NCBI GenBank assembly: GCA_015489095.1
Contig: WFMN01000236.1
Coordinates: forward strand, 1 to 6,638
Source: Mariprofundaceae bacterium
GTDB taxonomy: Bacteria; Pseudomonadota; Zetaproteobacteria; Mariprofundales; J009
Direction: 5' to 3'
Length of the DNA stretch: 6,638 nucleotides
Shown: one piece after another, positions 6,539 through 6,638 of the stretch
Numbering within the stretch: the first letter of the stretch is position 1
Layout: each line of letters opens with the position of its first letter
Position numbers and translations under genes: made by a program
Notes under the pieces: generated by a model
Database searches by the model: none
What the model was told of the DNA's origin: nothing
The model's input: the letters and a program-made list of their open reading frames with translations, nothing else

Positions 6539-6638
6539 TGCTGCCGCGCTTGGCCGCGCTGCTGCTGGCCCTGCTTCCGTTTGCCGTATCGGCCGGGGCG
6601 GTGACGGTGAACGGCCTGCGCATGTGGGGGGCGCCGGA
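6538..6638 (+). CDS. Secreted AMIN-domain protein, probable N-acetylmuramoyl-L-alanine amidase, 3' partial
   Basis: Only 33 codons and two bases are in the window. The ATG at 6538 shares its A with the polymerase TGA and has a GAAGG site upstream. Residues 1-21 form a clear Sec signal peptide: a basic residue (Arg4), a Leu/Ala-rich core, and a likely cleavage near AVSAGA. The mature protein begins VTVNGLRMWGAP, which resembles the first strand of the AMIN domain (pattern: valine-rich strand, LRxW..PD) at the N-terminus of AmiC-type amidases. AMIN domains also occur in PilQ secretins and other envelope proteins, so the amidase call is inference and needs the sequence beyond the window. If correct, the enzyme would cut the peptide stem from peptidoglycan in the periplasm, perhaps to make room for the export machine. 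Confidence 0.62.
   Translation, partial: MLPRLAALLLALLPFAVSAGAVTVNGLRMWGAP

Overview
The window holds part of a Gram-negative exopolysaccharide synthesis and export operon. All genes are on the + strand. The DNA is GC-rich (around 60% or more by eye). An outer-membrane export (OPX/Wza-type) protein, an OmpA-type peptidoglycan-binding domain, and a Wzc-type chain-length regulator fused to its own tyrosine kinase together point to a proteobacterium. There is no rRNA, tRNA or taxonomic marker, so anything finer is inference. The gene order resembles what I remember of the 'sfz' twisted-stalk cluster of iron-oxidising Zetaproteobacteria; this is a hypothesis from memory, not a search result.

Layout: (1) 1-2301 is the 3' portion of a very large export protein whose start lies before the window. 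It carries a VCBS/FG-GAP repeat domain, a MotB-like OmpA domain and a Wza-like export module (polysaccharide export domain plus two SLBB domains) in one chain. (2) 2302-4605, directly abutting it (TAG|ATG), encodes a Wzc-family polysaccharide co-polymerase/BY-kinase with a C-terminal tyrosine cluster. (3) 4606-4711 is a gap holding two head-to-head REP-like palindromes. (4) 4712-4993 encodes a 93-residue Arg-rich single-pass membrane protein of unknown function. (5) 4994-5101 is a short gap with nothing I can assign beyond a ribosome binding site. (6) 5102-6538 encodes a polytopic Wzy/O-antigen-ligase-family polymerase. (7) From 6538 (1-nt overlap, TGATG) to the window end is the start of a secreted protein whose first mature residues look like an AMIN domain, probably a cell-wall amidase.

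Working model: the polymerase extends the glycan at the inner membrane. The Wzc-like kinase controls chain length and couples synthesis to export. The OPX fusion forms the periplasmic/outer-membrane conduit, anchored to peptidoglycan by its OmpA domain and carrying a beta-propeller-like domain. The amidase may locally remodel peptidoglycan so the export machine or fibre can pass. No promoter or intrinsic terminator is evident.

Points worth a second look: the triple-domain export fusion, a locally scrambled fourth VCBS repeat suggesting compensated indels, the covarying REP doublet, the Trp-rich tail beyond the kinase tyrosine cluster, the small orphan membrane protein, and the amidase in the operon.
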